Source: Verticillium longisporum (taxonomy: Eukaryota; Ascomycota; Sordariomycetes; Glomerellales; Plectosphaerellaceae). From it: 64,000 nucleotides of DNA. Positions 29,784 through 40,182 of this stretch are shown in pieces. The first letter of the stretch is position 1. The number at the start of each line of letters is the position of its first letter. A program made the translations under genes and the position numbers. The stretch covers positions 744,001-808,000 of the forward strand of contig JAETXT010000005.1 of the NCBI GenBank assembly GCA_019188255.1. The letters run 5' to 3'. The notes beneath the pieces are model-generated. The model was given only the letters and a program-made list of their open reading frames with translations, made no database searches and was not told the DNA's origin.

Positions 29784-31145
29784 TCACACCTGTGCTCCAT
29801 CGTTGAGGACCTTGATCTTCCCCTCGAGAACCTCCCGCCGTCTCTCCTCCTCCACAATGGTGGGTCCGTGGCCAGACGTCCTCCTGGCCTGAGCCAACAG
29901 CTCGTTCCACTGCCTGTTGATTTTATGCAGCAGTCCCGGAGACGCAGGCCCTGGCTTAACTTCAGCGTCAAAGCCTGTCTCAGGCCCGGCGAGAAAGATG
30001 GGCCTTGGTGTATCCGGACCGCTCGCCCTCCTCGATCTCATGGGGATGACAGGTCCTGGCTCGCCATCCCGCTCAGGCACCTGCTCATCTCCATGCCTCG
30101 TCCACCCAGGAGAGCGCAGCTCACCACTCCTACGCCGAAAGACCCTCGAAAACGCCCCCGAATACCTCTCCCTCCTACCAACCTTTGTCTCCTCCACGTC
30201 GAACCGCGAACCCCCCGACCCCGGCGGATACGGCGTCCTCGCCACATCCGTCAACGGCGGCACCGCCCCCGTCTCGACCCTCGCCGGAACACCCCTCCTC
30301 CGTCCCGTCTGGCCCACATTGTCCGCGAAGCTCAACGCTCTCCCGCGCCCGCCACCCCGCGTCAGAACCGCAAGCTGCGTCGCCGTCGCGTGGTACAGGT
30401 CCCGCGCCACGTCGACGCTGTGCTCGTTGTAGTTGCTCCGCCGCGCGGGCAGCGTCTCGAAGTGATGCAGGCTCGGCGAGCGGGGCCCCGCGGGCAGCGA
30501 CTCGCGCCGCCGCGCGGGCTCGCGCTCGAAGAGGCCCAGCGTGCGCGCCGGCTCGGAGAGCGGCAGGTCTTGTTCCGTGCTGTAGAGGCTGCTTGTTCGC
30601 GAGGCAGGCATCGTCGTCGCCTGGGCGTGGTTGTCGGTTGCCAACGTGAGGTCTCGCTTGCCCGGGCTGCTGGCGTGTTGTGCATCGTCGTGCTCGTGGG
30701 GGAGGGCGGTGCGGAGGGGCAGCGAGAGGAGGCTCGCGTGGCCGTCGTCGAGACGGGGTCTCTGAGCCAGCGGCAGGACGCCGCTTTCAAAGGACATGTT
30801 CCCCGGCGAGTCGGCCGAGGAGCGTCTCGGAGACGAGGTCTGCCATTGGGATAACTCGCTCTGCCACCTCGGAGCCGGCGGTGGAGGAGGTCGTGGCGGG
30901 GCGCTGGTTCTGGGCCCTCCAAAGTCGGCCCACGAGCGACTATGTTCGTGAAGCGCGACCGGCTTCCTCTTCGGCCTCAGGGGCGGCAGCGGAAGAGGCT
31001 GGCTGGGGGTAACGCCGATTTCCATACCGCTGAAAACTTGGTCTGGCTTGCGATGGTTCATGCTTCGAGAAACGATGCGATGGAGCGAGGGCGGGCGGTT
31101 GCTGTCAGAGCGCAGCGCGAGACTGTTGAAAAGGGAATGCCGCAT
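29784..31145 (-). CDS. Disordered Pro/Arg/Ser-rich protein, unknown
   Basis: One exon of 453 codons. The product lacks signal peptide, membrane segment or catalytic motif. It is rich in Pro, Arg, Ser and Glu throughout, with short conserved-looking pieces: GMEIGVTPSQPLPLPPLRPKR, HEHSRSWADFGGPR, DVARDLYHATATQLAVLTRG, GRALSFADNVGQTGRRRG, RYSGAFSRVFRRRSGE and a C-terminal helix (GLLHKINRQWNELLAQARR, VEEERRREVLEGKIKVL). The C-terminal helix and the ordered islands suggest a scaffold or cytoskeleton-associated protein; that is inference. A second in-frame Met at about 31062 (MNHRKP) is an alternative start. The long frame with biased but non-random islands makes a real gene likely, although its high GC makes chance frames common here. 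Confidence 0.6.
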   Translation of the reverse strand: MRHSLFNSLALRSDSNRPPSLHRIVSRSMNHRKPDQVFSGMEIGVTPSQPLPLPPLRPKRKPVALHEHSRSWADFGGPRTSAPPRPPPPPAPRWQSELSQWQTSSPRRSSADSPGNMSFESGVLPLAQRPRLDDGHASLLSLPLRTALPHEHDDAQHASSPGKRDLTLATDNHAQATTMPASRTSSLYSTEQDLPLSEPARTLGLFEREPARRRESLPAGPRSPSLHHFETLPARRSNYNEHSVDVARDLYHATATQLAVLTRGGGRGRALSFADNVGQTGRRRGVPARVETGAVPPLTDVARTPYPPGSGGSRFDVEETKVGRRERYSGAFSRVFRRRSGELRSPGWTRHGDEQVPERDGEPGPVIPMRSRRASGPDTPRPIFLAGPETGFDAEVKPGPASPGLLHKINRQWNELLAQARRTSGHGPTIVEEERRREVLEGKIKVLNDGAQV

Positions 31146-31817
31146 GGGGCCATACTTAGGCGTCTGCTCACGTTGGCGGACGACAAAGGCGACGTCGCCG
31201 AGTCACTGGTTTCAATCCTGAGAGAACCCCATCGCTCGACGGCCCTTTGTGACTTGACCGTGTATGACTGGGCGAATGTCGTGTGGCGAATGAATGGCAA
31301 ACAAAGATGGGTGCAGCGCTGACGAGCTGCTTGCAAGTCAGCGAAGACCGTGGCGTGACTTGTTCCTTTCTTGTGGTTGCTCAGAGCGGTGTTAGACCGC
31401 CCTATCGAGAGAACAAACACCAGCGTCACAAACGAGAGGGACCAAAAATATGTGGTGGCGTCTGAGGCCGGGCCCAAGCTTCCATTCTCACACGTCGCTA
31501 GCTTCAGTCATGAAAGTATCAATGCGAGGATCGAGGATGAGAAAGAGCTTGGCGACACCATCCACCCCCATGTCGATTTCCAGATCCCAACCAAGCCTGC
31601 CAATCCCGTCAGTTAGGTCAGCTCGACACGGGGGTTGACTCGGAGCACAAGCACGCCAGCTTCACGTGCACCCTCGAAGAAATGGTATTCATTGCGTGAG
31701 ACGATTCGAGATCATGACATTACCCCCCAACACAGCCGTTCCCTCTCCGCATACGCCATTATCGTGAACCACAGTCCTATCCACATAACCTCGTGATCAT
31801 GCTCCCCACCACGCCGC
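31146..31817. other. Intergenic region between tandem minus-strand genes
   Basis: About 670 bases holding the promoter of the disordered-protein gene and the 3' region of MCM4. A 139-codon minus frame overlaps the start of the neighbour but shows only one weak hydrophobic stretch. I do not annotate it. Confidence 0.55.
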
Positions 31818-34800
31818 TCACACCACAGCCGTGACGCGCCTGACGTTTCTCCTCGCGCCCTCGCCGCTGATCATGATGAGGCCCTCCATCTCCAGCGCCC
31901 TCATCGTCTCGCTAAAGTCAGCCTGCTCGACAGCCACGCTCGCGCCCTCGCTCAGCTGCTTGGCGACCTCGCCGTACCGCACCGCCTGTCCCGCGCTCGT
32001 GAGCTCGTCCAGCAGTCGCAGGATGGCGTCCTTGATCTCCTCGCGGCGCCTGCGCTCGGCGGAGCTCGTGCCCTCGGTGAGCAGGCTCATGTCGATGCGG
32101 CCCTGCGAGTCCGTGGCCGCCGTCTTGAGCGCCGACCGGATGAGGCGGCACGCCTCCTTGACGTCGTCGCGCGTGACCGTCGTCGAGAGGCGCATCTTGG
32201 CGTGCGCTTCGGCGAGACGGATCATCGACTCGAGCTGACGCGTCGTCGCTGTGATGCGCTTCTCGGCGGCGCGGACGTCCTGGCCGAGCTTGCGCATGTC
32301 GACGTAGTTCTCGACGAGCTCTTGGGCTGCGTCCTGTGAGATGGTCGGGTGGATGTTGGCGCGGGCGTAGGAGATGTAGGAGGTCAGGAATTCGACGGGC
32401 TGGGGTTTGTTAGTTGTTGGTCACTCGCAAAAAAAAAAAAAAGAGGTACCAGGACTTGGGAACGTACCAGAATGTCCAGCTCCGTGGCGGCCGAGTCTGG
32501 TGTATCCTCAAGGTATAGGGAGAGAAGATGGCGGGCGAGCTTGCGGTCCGTCTTCTCGTCAACGCGATCCAGGATGAGGTAGACGAGATCGAAACGAGAC
32601 AGCAAGGTAGGAGGCAGATCAATGTTTTGCGGCACGGGAAGATCCGGGTTGTAACGACTGCCGATAGGGTTGGCCGAGGCCAGAATACTGGTGCGAGCGT
32701 TCAGCGTCGTGATGATGCCCGCCTTGGCCACCGAAACAGTCTGCTGCTCCATGACTTCGTGAAGCACTGAGCGGGTGGCGTCGGACATTTTATCAAACTC
32801 GTCGATGCAGCACACGCCGCCGTCAGACAGGACGAGAGCACCTGATTCGAGCACAAGTTGTCTGCTCTCAGGGTCTCTCGTGACGTATGCGGTAAGACCG
32901 ACAGCGGAAGAGCCCTTGCCACTGGTGTAGACGCCGCGAGGAGCAATCTTGTGGATGTAGCCGAGAAGCTGTGACTTTGACGTCGAGGGGTCACCGCAGA
33001 GCAGCACGTTGATGTCGCCTCTGTACTTGGGGCTGCCTCCCTTCTGGAAGGTCTTGTTGGTGCCGCCAAACAGCTGGAGGAGAATGCCCTTCTTGACATC
33101 GTCCATTTCGTAGATCGATGGTGCCAGCGATCGTGACAGGAGATCGTAAATGTCGGGCCGTGCGGCTGTTTCTTGAATCTTGGCTTCCTCTTCGGCCGTC
33201 AGCTTGCGCGTCTCCTCCTTGCCCTCGAGCTCGTTCTCGTCGTCGCCTTCGAGCATCAAAGTCGACGGGTCCATGCCCATCCTCTTCTTGTCCACCTTTT
33301 GCACATGCAGCACATCCACGTATGTCTTGTATACGCTCTTGATTGTCCTCTGTCGGGGTTGACCCTGACAGGGCTGGATCGAAAGATACCCGTCAGCTCA
33401 ACGCGGTCACCGGCTTTGCAAAAGTCGACCAAGTCATGGCCACACGACACAGACACAGAGTGAGGGGTTTGGCCGGCAGGTACAGAGTCTGGCGTCTCCT
33501 GGAGCTTGATGATCTGCTTGTCCTCGAATGTGCATCGGTTGTGAACGATCTGCATCGAGTTGTCGGAACCGCATCGGGGCCTGGGGCACTTGGTCGGCTC
33601 GCTGATCTTGCCACGATCGAGACCGACGTTGACCGAGTGGTTGCAGACGTTGCATCGGAAGAAGGCGTCCTTCATGTCGGGGATGATGGGGCTCGTGCGG
33701 ATGACGAGACCCTTGATGCTGACGAGCTGGTCCAGGTCAGATGGGTTGAGATCGCGCAGGTTCGTCGTGGTGGCAAGGCCATAGGGCCTGACTTTGTAGA
33801 CCATCTGTGATACCGCATCTTCCATGGACTGCTGGTCTGGCTGGCCGCCCGGCGAAGGGGCGCCGTCAGGGCGATCGGAGCTGGGGAAGACGGGTTCGGA
33901 GCTTTGCGAGCTGATCTGGTGAGAGCTTCGACCTGCGGTACTCTGGGACCGACGCTGCATATCCTCGGCGGCAGCGAGTTCCGTCATGATGTCATGCACA
34001 GACTGGTCCATGATAGGGACGAGATCCTGGGGATATGACTGGATCTGGTGCCTAGAACTAGCGGGGGGGCGGGTAGGCGTCTACACCGGCAAGGTCCAAG
34101 TACAGAATCGAGATGCCGAGCAGCAGGATCGTCTGGAGCTGCTCCATGAAAGGCTTGGACTCAGCGTCGGGCGCCGCCTTGACCTCGGGCTCCCAGGCCC
34201 CGTCCTTGTACATGCGATACTTCTTTGTGAAGTGGCGCAAAAAGTCCTTAAAGGCGGTGAAGGAGTCGTCGACGGAAATGTTTGTTCCCCAAACAAGAGC
34301 TTCGTTGGCGCCGCCCAGGCGGTTGGCCTCTGATGTGTTGGGGTCGCGGTTGCTGAACGAGGCGGGGTCCGAACCAGGCACACTGCCGTCGCGTGTGATC
34401 CTGCCCGACTCGTTGAGGAAAATACGGCGAATGGGCTGAGCGGACAGACCCATCTCCTGGCGGCTGCGGGAGTAGGCAGAGCCGGAGCGCTGCCGACAAA
34501 GAGAGCACTGCTTTCGCTGCGCAACTCGGACTGGGCTGGCCGTGACCGGCCAGGACTAGAGCTGGGATCATATCGAACGGGGGATGAGTCTGAGACGGGG
34601 GTCAGTCAGTATACATGCGGGAGTTGAGTATGCTCTGCGCTTCTGACCTCTGACTGTGCCGCTGGCGCGGGGTGTTCTATCGCCGTCAATCGACTGCGTC
34701 TCGGTCTGTTGGCGCAAGGGAGAGCTGGGCGCCGCTGTAGCGGTACTCTGGCTGTTCGTCATGTGTCGAAGCGGCGAGGACACATCGCCGAGCGCGGGGC

Positions 34801-35029
34801 CGGTGCGGCGGTTGCCTCCTACGGCGGGAGACGACTGGTAAAAGAGAGGGCTCGACTGAAGGCGCGAGGATGGGGGGTTCTGTCGGGGCGTCTGCGATGC
34901 GGCGGGTGCTTCAGCATCATCGGAAGCGAGGGGCGCGGGGCTGCTCTTGGGGACCTCTGCGTTCCTGGTGGAGCGGCGCGGTGTCCCGGCCTGGGAGCTT
35001 CGAGTCGATCGTTTGCTCGGGGACGACAT
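31818..35029 (-). CDS. MCM4: MCM4, subunit of the MCM2-7 replicative helicase (three apparent frameshifts)
   Basis: Start [20 protein letters not shown] at 35029 opens a Ser/Pro-rich N-terminal tail, typical of the Mcm4 regulatory domain phosphorylated by DDK/CDK. Conserved parts follow in order: [37 protein letters not shown]; the zinc site (CNVCNHSVN ... CPRPRCG); [18 protein letters not shown]+ Walker A ([14 protein letters not shown]); Walker B ([12 protein letters not shown]); arginine finger ([19 protein letters not shown]); and a winged-helix end. It is a subunit of the nuclear origin-licensing helicase. Introns lie near 34590 and 32470. The frame breaks near 34485-34497, at the G7 run 34063-34069 and at the G4 run 33355-33358. 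Each is repaired by one base, and the protein on both sides is fully conserved, so sequence error is far likelier than a dead gene. Confidence 0.95.
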
Positions 35030-35505
35030 GTTGGGCGACTGTAGCGAACAACGATTGTCGATGAAGAGCGGATGCGACGGCGGGTTGATGATGGCAGGAA
35101 GGGAGGGGGGGTTGAAAGTCGAAGTGGGCTGGCGACGACAGCAAATTGGCACTCTACGCGCTTTCACGCTCACTAGGGCAACCCCGACGCGTTTCAGGGG
35201 GTTGCCGACGCGTGCCACTTAACGCGGTCGTGGAAAGGGTACCTTTCTAACCCCACCTGCACCTGCACCATCTCCTGTGTGTGCCCGTGCTGGCGAGGTA
35301 CGTACCGGAAGGCTGCTGGCCGGAACGGCTCAACAGTGCGCCCGCGGCACTGAGAACCCCACCCAAGCACCGTGTCCAATGCGCCGCCGTGAGTGGGTGG
35401 TGAGCGCCAGGCTGGACACTTGTGCTGTAACGAATCGCAACCCACCAAGCCGAAGCTCACCGCGATACCCAGACCCGACCTCAAGCTCGACCAGATACCA
35501 GCATC
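35030..35505. other. Bidirectional promoter MCM4 / COPI zeta
   Basis: About 480 bases between divergent starts. An ACGCG word (ACGCGTTTC, at about 35188) and two more ACGCG words nearby (about 35155 and 35208) resemble the MluI cell-cycle box that controls replication genes in yeast. That is suggestive for MCM4 regulation but untested here. Confidence 0.45.
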
Positions 35506-36508
35506 ATGGCGCCCGCTCTATCGCTCTTCTCGGTGAACGCCGTCATCATTCTCAACACGGAGGACGGCACGAGGCTCTTTGCCAAGTACGAACCCCCGAA
35601 CCACCGAGACGCTCGCCTGGCACTGACAGTTCCAGGTACTACAATGCGCCCCACGAGGCCCTGACCGGCGGCAAGGAAGGTATGGGCCGCAGACGCGAGC
35701 TGGCGTTTTCCGTTGTCCGGGCTGACGAGGTGCCTGCAGGCTCTGCTCATCCCAACCCGTACCCCGATGTCAAGTCGCAAAAGACGTTTGAGAAGGGTCT
35801 CCTCGAGAAGACGGCCAAGCAGACCAGCGATATCATCCTCTACGACAACAGGATCTGCCGTGAGCACGACGCTGAGACACACGGCCCTGCGCCAGTTGCT
35901 GATACGGAAGTCTGCAGTGTTCAAGATGGAGTCGGATGTCATGATCTACATTGTCGGCAGCGTCGACGAGAACGAGGTGTAGGTCGCTGTGAAGCTGCGA
36001 AGCTGCGGACCACGGAAAGCTGACAATGGCCAGGCTCCTGTACAACGCCATCCTCTGCATCAGGGACAGCTTGCATCTTTTGTTCAAGTGAGTCGTGGCA
36101 CCGTCCTAGCCGTGGTCTACCCGAAAACGGTCTACCGGAGAAGATCCAGAGCTCATTGCGTTCATGACAGGTCCAGCGTCGACAAGCGCACCTGCGTCGA
36201 GAACTACGTACGTCCATCATCTCGGCCGGCCCTCAGACGCAAGCCGGCCCACGAACACACCGGCCCAGACAAACCGGTCTAGGACACAAAGCTGACTGTT
36301 GCAGGACCTCGTCTCGCTCGCCATCGACGAGATCATCGACGACGGCATCATCCTCGAGACGGACCCGACCATCATCGTGCAGCGCGTGAGCAAGGCCCCC
36401 GCCCAGGACGTCGACCTGCGCCGCATCGACCTCAGCGAACAGGGCGTCAACAACCTGGCGCAACTGGGAAAGTCGAAGCTCGCCGACTGGTTGAGGCAGG
36501 GCCTGTAG
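35506..36508 (+). CDS. RET3: Coatomer subunit zeta (COPI)
   Basis: Seven exons with typical donors. The protein starts MAPALSLFSVNAVIILNTED, then RLFAKYYNAPHEALTGGKE, YPDVKSQKTFEKGLLEKTAK, DIILYDNRICLFKMESDVM, IYIVGSVDENEVLLYNAI, and CIRDSLHLLFKSSVDKR. It ends VDLRRIDLSEQGVNNLAQLG and ADWLRQGL. This is the small longin-like adaptor subunit of COPI, which pairs with gamma-COP on the membrane-proximal layer of retrograde Golgi-to-ER vesicles. Length (about 200 residues) is normal. The exon pattern is dense: six introns in about 1 kb, each needed to keep frame. Confidence 0.94.
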
Positions 36509-36763
36509 AGGGGCCTGTAAAGGGGCCTGTAGAGGAGGGGCAGACGCGAAAGGGGTTGTGTGGCTGGCTGGGTGCAACGGAGTTCTCGGGTCCTACAGGG
36601 CATTCATCGCAGGCATTGTTCGTCATGTTCGTCATGAAAAGTAGAAGCCCCCCAGCCAAACCTCGGGGGGGGCAAGATGATGATTTGATGTTTTTATAAG
36701 TCACCCTGAAGCTCGTCTATGTGTCCATGTTTCATCGGAGTCTCCATGTCTTCATACGAGTCG

Positions 36764-38143
36764 TCAGACTCTCGTCTCCGACGCTGCCTTGCGCAGCCTG
36801 TTCATGACGGCCGCCGCAACATCGTCCCCGTCATCGACGCCGTCCACAAAAATCACGGCGACGCCCCTCCTGTCCAGCTCCCGGAGCGCCGAGAACAGGC
36901 CCTTGGCGATGCCCGGAATGGTCTCGCCGAGGTCAATGTCGAGAATCGTCGCGAGCGCCTCGCCGTCGTCGCCCTGCAGCCGGCCCTCGACAATCGCAAA
37001 GACCGTCTCGTCGCCCGCCTCCCCCCTGACCGCCTCGGCCGCCGCGACGGGCACGCCGCGGTACCGGGTGCCCACGGCGCCGACGGTCTTCCACCGCCTC
37101 GTGCGGATGACGCCAATCTTGCGGCCGGCGGCGGCAGGTGCTCCGGGCACGGGCAGGTCGAGCGCCCGCCGCAGGTCCTCGGCGGCGACGCCGTCGGCGC
37201 CGCTCGCGCCGGCGGCCTCGTACAGCACGACGGCGGCCCTGGGGCTGTAGTGCTTGTACTTCATGCCGGGGGCGCGGGGCGCGGCGGCGCCCTCCTCGCT
37301 GGCGTCGCGGTAGGCCTTGACGGCGCGGGCCCAGCCGGGGCAGGCGCGCAGGCGGTCGAGGGCGAGGCCGCCGGGGCGCAGGACGACGGGCGGCTCGCAG
37401 GGCCCGGCGACGACGGTGCTCTCGACGCCGACGGCGCAGGGGCCGGCGTCGAGGATGAGCTCGATGCGGCCGGCGAGGTCGTCGAGGACGTGGCGCGCGG
37501 CGGTGGGCGAGGGCTTGGTCGAGGCGTTGGCCGAGGGGGCGGCGAGGGGCGTGTCGGCGAGGGCGATGAGGGAGAGGGCCAGGGGCGAGGCGGGCATGCG
37601 GACGGCGAAGGTCGACAGGCCGGCTGTCACTTCGGGGGCCAGGGGCGAGGGCGAGGGCAGGGGCAGCAGGATGGTCAGGGGCCCCGGCCAGAAGCGCTCG
37701 AGGAGGGGCTTGTAGATGGCGGGGATGGGGTCCTCGACGGCGGCGGCGTCTGCGGCGTCTGGTGCGTCTGATGCGTCGGACGGCGCGCCTGATGCGTCGG
37801 ACGGCGGCGCGTCTGATGCGTCGGACGGCGCCGCGGGGGCCAGGAAGCGGCGCAGCATGGTGAGGTCGCTGACGTGGATGATGAGGGGGTTGTCGGAGGG
37901 CCGGCCCTTGGCGGCGTAGATGCCCTTGGCGGCGGCGGAGCGGGTGGCGTCGGCGCCGAGGCCGTAGACGGTCTCCGTGGGGAAGGCGACGGGGGTGTCG
38001 TTTGTGCGCAGGAAGGCGGCCGCTTCACGCAGTTCGGCCGTGGCCACGGGGTCGGAGGCCACCTGCCATCGGCCGAGCCTCTCGCCGCCTGGTTCGAAGT
38101 GGCCGAGCTCTTTGCTCTTGACCTTGACGATCCGCGTTTCCAT
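36764..38143 (-). CDS. SUA5: Threonylcarbamoyl-AMP synthase (Sua5/YrdC-Sua5 type)
   Basis: One exon from METRIVKVKSKELGHFEPGG at 38143. The YrdC domain contains AFPTETVYGLGADATRS, the substrate site KGIYAAKGRPSDNPLIIHV, PGPLTILLPLP, PLAAPSANASTKPSPT and GVESTVVAG. The Sua5 domain follows after a linker (KYKHYSPRAAVVLYEA, KIGVIRTRRWKTVG). The enzyme makes threonylcarbamoyl-AMP from threonine, bicarbonate and ATP for t6A37 of ANN-decoding tRNAs. A low-complexity Ser/Asp/Ala insert of about 30 residues (SDASDAPPSDASGAP type) interrupts the YrdC domain after RRFLAPAAP. The frame remains open upstream to a Met at 38530; a longer form with a basic leader could target mitochondria, where Sua5 also works. 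Confidence 0.93.
   Translation of the reverse strand: METRIVKVKSKELGHFEPGGERLGRWQVASDPVATAELREAAAFLRTNDTPVAFPTETVYGLGADATRSAAAKGIYAAKGRPSDNPLIIHVSDLTMLRRFLAPAAPSDASDAPPSDASGAPSDASDAPDAADAAAVEDPIPAIYKPLLERFWPGPLTILLPLPSPSPLAPEVTAGLSTFAVRMPASPLALSLIALADTPLAAPSANASTKPSPTAARHVLDDLAGRIELILDAGPCAVGVESTVVAGPCEPPVVLRPGGLALDRLRACPGWARAVKAYRDASEEGAAAPRAPGMKYKHYSPRAAVVLYEAAGASGADGVAAEDLRRALDLPVPGAPAAAGRKIGVIRTRRWKTVGAVGTRYRGVPVAAAEAVRGEAGDETVFAIVEGRLQGDDGEALATILDIDLGETIPGIAKGLFSALRELDRRGVAVIFVDGVDDGDDVAAAVMNRLRKAASETRV
37761..37835. repeat. Coding minisatellite inside SUA5
   Basis: Imperfect copies of GCGTCTGATGCGTCGGACGG encode the Ser-Asp-Ala repeat inserted in the YrdC domain. All units are multiples of three, so the reading frame is kept. 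Confidence 0.8.
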
Positions 38144-38275
38144 GGTGAGAGGTCTCTTGTGTGGGGTGTGCGTGTGAGTAGTATGGGTATGCGAGAGGGC
38201 TGCGAGGGCTGTGAGGGCTGTGCGCCAGCGGCTGCTTACACGAGGCGAGGTGATGAGAGCCAACGTGAGGTGGGC

Positions 38276-38316
38276 GCTGCGGCGAGGCTGCGGCGAGGCT
38301 GCGGCGAGGCTGCGAT
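38276..38316. repeat. Short tandem repeat, 11-bp unit
   Basis: Nearly four copies of GCTGCGGCGAG in the SUA5 upstream region. If the longer upstream SUA5 frame is used, the array is coding (Arg/Ser/Ala). Confidence 0.8.
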
Positions 38317-38932
38317 TGTTTGGTGTAGGGTTTACTATTTTCAAGGGCCCTGAATGATGTGTGAGGGCAAGATTGTGGTCACAGCGTGTAAATATGTGCT
38401 GGGGACGTTGTTGATGAGATTGTTCGCCCAAGACATGAGATGTTGATGGGTTGATGAATGCCTTGGGTTGAGTCACGGACAAGTTTTTCTGCTGGCGCCA
38501 AATTTCGACATGGCTGCGACGACCAGCCAAAGTAACGGCTGAGCATGGTCAATGGCGACAAGGTGCATGGACCGTTTACATGACGACGAAAACCACGTCT
38601 GAAGACTTTTACCTCTTGACCTCAGTTCGTTGACTACCTACCTAGGTCAGTAGGTGGTGATGCTGAAGCAAGTAAGATGCTGAAGCTGTTGGTGGTATTC
38701 GCTTGGGGCTTCCAGTGGCATTCACCTGATGCCAGGTGGCCTGTGCCCTGGCACCTCCCATAGCTTAGTTCCAGGCCCCCTCCTGCCCTAGAGAATAGCT
38801 TCCCAATACACACACCTTTCTTCTCAGACCCTTGACCTCCAACAGAAGCAAGTATGCTGATCGATATCTGCGCCAACAAGTGTGGTGGATTGACCTCACC
38901 CATCACATGTTCGATCAAAGTCAAAACGACCC

Positions 38933-38978
38933 TTTGCGCCAGCATCATGGCCGACTTTGCGCCAGCATCATGGCCGAC
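38933..38978. repeat. Perfect 23-bp tandem duplication
   Basis: Two identical adjacent copies of a 23-mer beginning TTTGCGCCAGCATCATGG and ending CCGAC. Perfect identity implies a recent duplication. Confidence 0.9.
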
Positions 38979-39372
38979 TGAAAGCTTGATGAATTGCCCT
39001 CGCATCTGTCTTCTGCGCCTTCAACAAGGTATGGGCGTTTTGGAGCATCATGCCAGTAAAGAATGTCATCAGTCGGATTCTCGCGGCTTCTCGCATCTTC
39101 TCCAGCTTGCTGGGTTCACCTTACACACACACCTGACAGATGTGACCCGCCATGGCAGCGCAATCTTGGAATTCGCCGTCGCAGAGACCCTCTTCTTCGG
39201 GCTGCGGGCTGCCTCGCTGACAGAACAAGCCTCCTTGGGCGCAGCGGAGACTCGGGCCTCGGGTTGCGCCGACGACACATCAAGATATGGTCGCTGACGA
39301 CCGACGAACGGGATGACAAAGCGGCAAATAGGCCGATCCCGCCCCTGGTCTCCGTGGCCTTGGACGCCATCG

Positions 39373-39374
<2 letters not shown>

Positions 39375-39415
<41 letters not shown>

Positions 39416-39436
39416 CTCTCGCTCTCTCGCTCTCGG
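39375..39436. repeat. CT microsatellite
   Basis: About 19 perfect CT dinucleotides, then interrupted TCGCTCTC units. Intergenic, between SUA5 and the dehydrogenase gene. Confidence 0.95.
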
Positions 39437-40014
39437 TCTCACTCTCTTTGTTCGAGTGTCTTGCCGCACTCGTTCCCGCTAGCCCTAGCTTGCTGAAAAC
39501 TCGATTGCGCTGCGGAGTCCCGGCGCCATAGGAATGCCACCCAAGATGAGAAACCCAAGCCAGGCCAGAGCCAGATGGATCATGAAAAATCAACTGCCAT
39601 GACAAACGCCTCGTACATGGTACATGTACATGTAGCTTCGGCATTTGGCGCCCCACGCAGGCCCCGGACCCCGAGACCAGGACATAGGACATGGCCCAGT
39701 CTGTTCCTGTTTCGTTGGCCGTCTCGGACTTGGGGCGTAGCTTGTCCACCGCGGCATGGCGCCATGCGCACTCGCAACCGAACCCTGGCCATGGCCCATC
39801 ATACTAGGCGCCCTCGAGGCGACGTACCATGTACATGTATGCCTCGCTAGTCATCGCGTACCGGGAGCGTGCGCAAGCAGACCAGGGTCCCCGAACGTCA
39901 AACTCCGCGTGGTGTTCTCGTGGTGTTCTCGTCCAAGTCCTTGCGCTGAGATAGACACCGGTGATGCCCGGCGTACATAAATGCCACTGGCCCCCGTGCT
40001 CGAGAGTCCTGTCT

Positions 40015-40086
40015 CTCTCATCGCCGGCAACAAGGAACACTGAGAACAAACTCTCATCGCCAGCAACAAGTAACACTGAGAACAAA
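40015..40086. repeat. 36-bp tandem duplication in the dehydrogenase 5' region
   Basis: Two adjacent 36-bp copies starting CTCTCATCGCC and ending ACTGAGAACAAA, with only two mismatches. It sits just upstream of the 9-bp array and the start codon at 40183, probably in the 5' untranslated leader. Confidence 0.9.
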
Positions 40087-40098
40087 CTCCTCCAAACG

Positions 40099-40182
40099 CC
40101 ACCCTCGTCACCCTCATCACCCTCATCACCCTCATCACCTCATCACCCTCATCACCCTCATCACCTCATCACCCTCATCATC
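40099..40182. repeat. CCCTCATCA array directly before the start codon
   Basis: About nine copies of the 9-bp unit CCCTCATCA, some shortened to CCTCATCA, running right up to ATCATGG. The leader would be free of G and unstructured. Confidence 0.9.

Larger units (their letters stand above)
38144..40182. other. 2 kb divergent intergenic region rich in simple repeats
   Basis: Between SUA5 (minus) and the dehydrogenase gene (plus). It holds an 11-bp array, a 23-bp tandem duplication, a CT microsatellite, a 36-bp duplication and a 9-bp CCCTCATCA array, annotated separately, plus several TGTACATG palindromes (39613-39632, 39829-39840). No coding gene is supported; the long minus frame at 39069-39749 only reflects the CT tract. 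Confidence 0.65.

Noticed and set aside
31058..31477. Minus-strand 139-codon frame
   Set aside because: Overlaps the start of the neighbouring gene in another frame; only one weak hydrophobic stretch.
36719..37771. Plus-strand 350-codon frame
   Set aside because: Exact antisense shadow of SUA5, Gly/Ala/Val-rich without motifs.
39069..39749. Minus-strand 226-codon frame with Arg-Glu repeats
   Set aside because: The Arg-Glu run is only the translation of the CT microsatellite; no other features.
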